64,000 bases of DNA from Verrucomicrobiia bacterium (GTDB taxonomy: Bacteria > Verrucomicrobiota > Verrucomicrobiia > Palsa-1439): positions 1 to 64,000 of the forward strand of contig JAJVHY010000026.1 in the NCBI GenBank assembly GCA_022072455.1. The letters run 5' to 3'. The notes under the pieces are model-generated. The model searched no databases. It was not told the origin of the DNA and worked only from the letters and a program-made list of their open reading frames with translations. Numbering within the stretch: the first letter of the stretch is position 1; every line of letters begins with the position of its first letter. Made by a program: the position numbers and the translations under genes. Shown here one piece after another: positions 63,358 through 64,000 of this stretch.

Positions 63358-64000
63358 ATGAACAAGCAATTCACTTGGAAGGTTCTGCTGATTGTTGCCG
63401 TGGCGGCAATCAGCGGTTGGGCGATTCACAACTACGGCATTCAACTCGGCCTCGATCTCAAAGGCGGGACCTCGTACCTGCTCAAGGTTGACCTCTCGCA
63501 AATCGAGACCGCCGGCCGCGGTCAGGCCGTCAAGCAGGCAATTGAGATTCTCGGGAAGCGCGTGAATCGCTTCGGAGTTGCCGAGCCGATCATCCAAGCC
63601 GTCGGGACGGACCGGATCCTCGTGCAGATTCCCGGTTTGAAGGAGCAGGACCGGGCCGAGGCCCGCAGCTTGATTCAGAAAACGGCGAAACTCGAATTTC
63701 GCCTCGTCCATGCAGATAACGATACCTTGCAGCGTGAAGCCACCAGTCCGTACTTCCGCGCGCCGCTGGGCTACACGAATCTGACCGAGACCGTGGTCCG
63801 CGAAGGCCGGTCGGAGACGCGCAGTTATTTTTGCAAAACCACGCCGGAACAGGGCTTGACCGGGACGTATGTCGAGCGGGCGTTTGTGGATTACGATAAC
63901 CTCGGGCGGCCGCATATTTCGATGGAGTTCAACAAGGAAGGCGCCGCGCTGTTCGCCAAAGTCACGCGGGTCAATGTCGGCCGGCAACTGGCCATTGTTT
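63358..64000 (+). CDS. secD: Protein translocase subunit SecD, N-terminal part (runs off window)
   Basis: An ATG at 63358 opens a frame that stays open to the window edge (214 codons). It begins with a membrane helix (FTWKVLLIVAVAAISGWAI), then LGLDLKGGTSYLLKV (the conserved SecD D1 motif), KRVNRFGVAEPIIQ and LVQIPGL. SecD uses the proton gradient to help pull proteins across the membrane. It is coupled to yajC. Confidence 0.95.
   Translation, partial: MNKQFTWKVLLIVAVAAISGWAIHNYGIQLGLDLKGGTSYLLKVDLSQIETAGRGQAVKQAIEILGKRVNRFGVAEPIIQAVGTDRILVQIPGLKEQDRAEARSLIQKTAKLEFRLVHADNDTLQREATSPYFRAPLGYTNLTETVVREGRSETRSYFCKTTPEQGLTGTYVERAFVDYDNLGRPHISMEFNKEGAALFAKVTRVNVGRQLAIV

Overview
The window is gene-dense bacterial DNA of high GC content with very short intergenic gaps and many start/stop overlaps. 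Several traits suggest a Verrucomicrobiota-like (PVC) bacterium. The secreted M36 protease ends in a GLPDWWE / DGDGLSNLEEF calcium-repeat tail. Palindromic repeats translate in frame to GTGVSP...GRDAHST-type peptides. There are large secreted beta-helix and LamG proteins, a DAP-type murein recycling ligase (Mpl) and UbiD-type chemistry. The phylum is inferred from protein style only; no rRNA lies in the window.

Layout. 1-3010: end of a secreted beta-helix protein, divergent from an AlgI/AlgJ-like exopolysaccharide O-acetylation pair. 3102-8253: sugar cluster (ROK-like protein, PIG-L deacetylase; facing them DegT aminotransferase, Gfo/Idh/MocA oxidoreductase, NagB). 8361-8876: tRNA-like remnant, frameshifted GIY-YIG gene and initiator tRNA. 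8928-12482: ftsB, eno, a second oxidoreductase, arsC, a DUF4149-like membrane protein. 12486-18142: secreted type I pullulanase facing a GH66-like glycosidase, a GYF-domain membrane protein and a DUF362 protein. 18538-24596: a giant ten-PAS histidine kinase with its NarL-type regulator, followed by a 30-codon membrane ORF. 25082-31709: rho, coaE, hpt, a MoaD-MoaE fusion, a second histidine kinase, a 2-hydroxyacid dehydrogenase and an AhbA/B-like protein. 31734-33999: two TadE-like pseudopilins and a TadG/vWA protein. 34158-41686: DUF4202, Rieske protein, QueC, UbiD, zinc-ribbon protein and dnaE. 41693-48628: LysM protein, AAA ATPase, DAHP synthase, LamG protein, HtrA protease and a bacterial eRF1-like protein. 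48687-54609: ferredoxin, DciA-like protein, C39-like/TPR protein, guanine deaminase, M36 protease and OGG-type glycosylase. 54643-59381: mpl, a PhyH-type dioxygenase and ilvB. 59487-61764: three tandem secreted paralogues of unknown function. 61887-64000: tgt, yajC and the start of secD.

The strongest regulatory find is a complete attenuator in front of the DAHP synthase gene (43655-43832). A promoter places the transcript start at or next to the ATG of a 23-codon leader peptide with a Trp-Tyr-Phe-Tyr-Phe run. After it come mutually exclusive antiterminator and terminator hairpins. The strongest structural find is a set of palindromes built as two inverted hairpins. Two sit between genes; one of these supplies the stop codons of both convergent neighbours. 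Two are inserted in frame inside dnaE and an OGG-type glycosylase gene. The best candidate for an undescribed protein family is the tandem trio at 59487-61764. All functional calls come from reading motifs; no database search was run.
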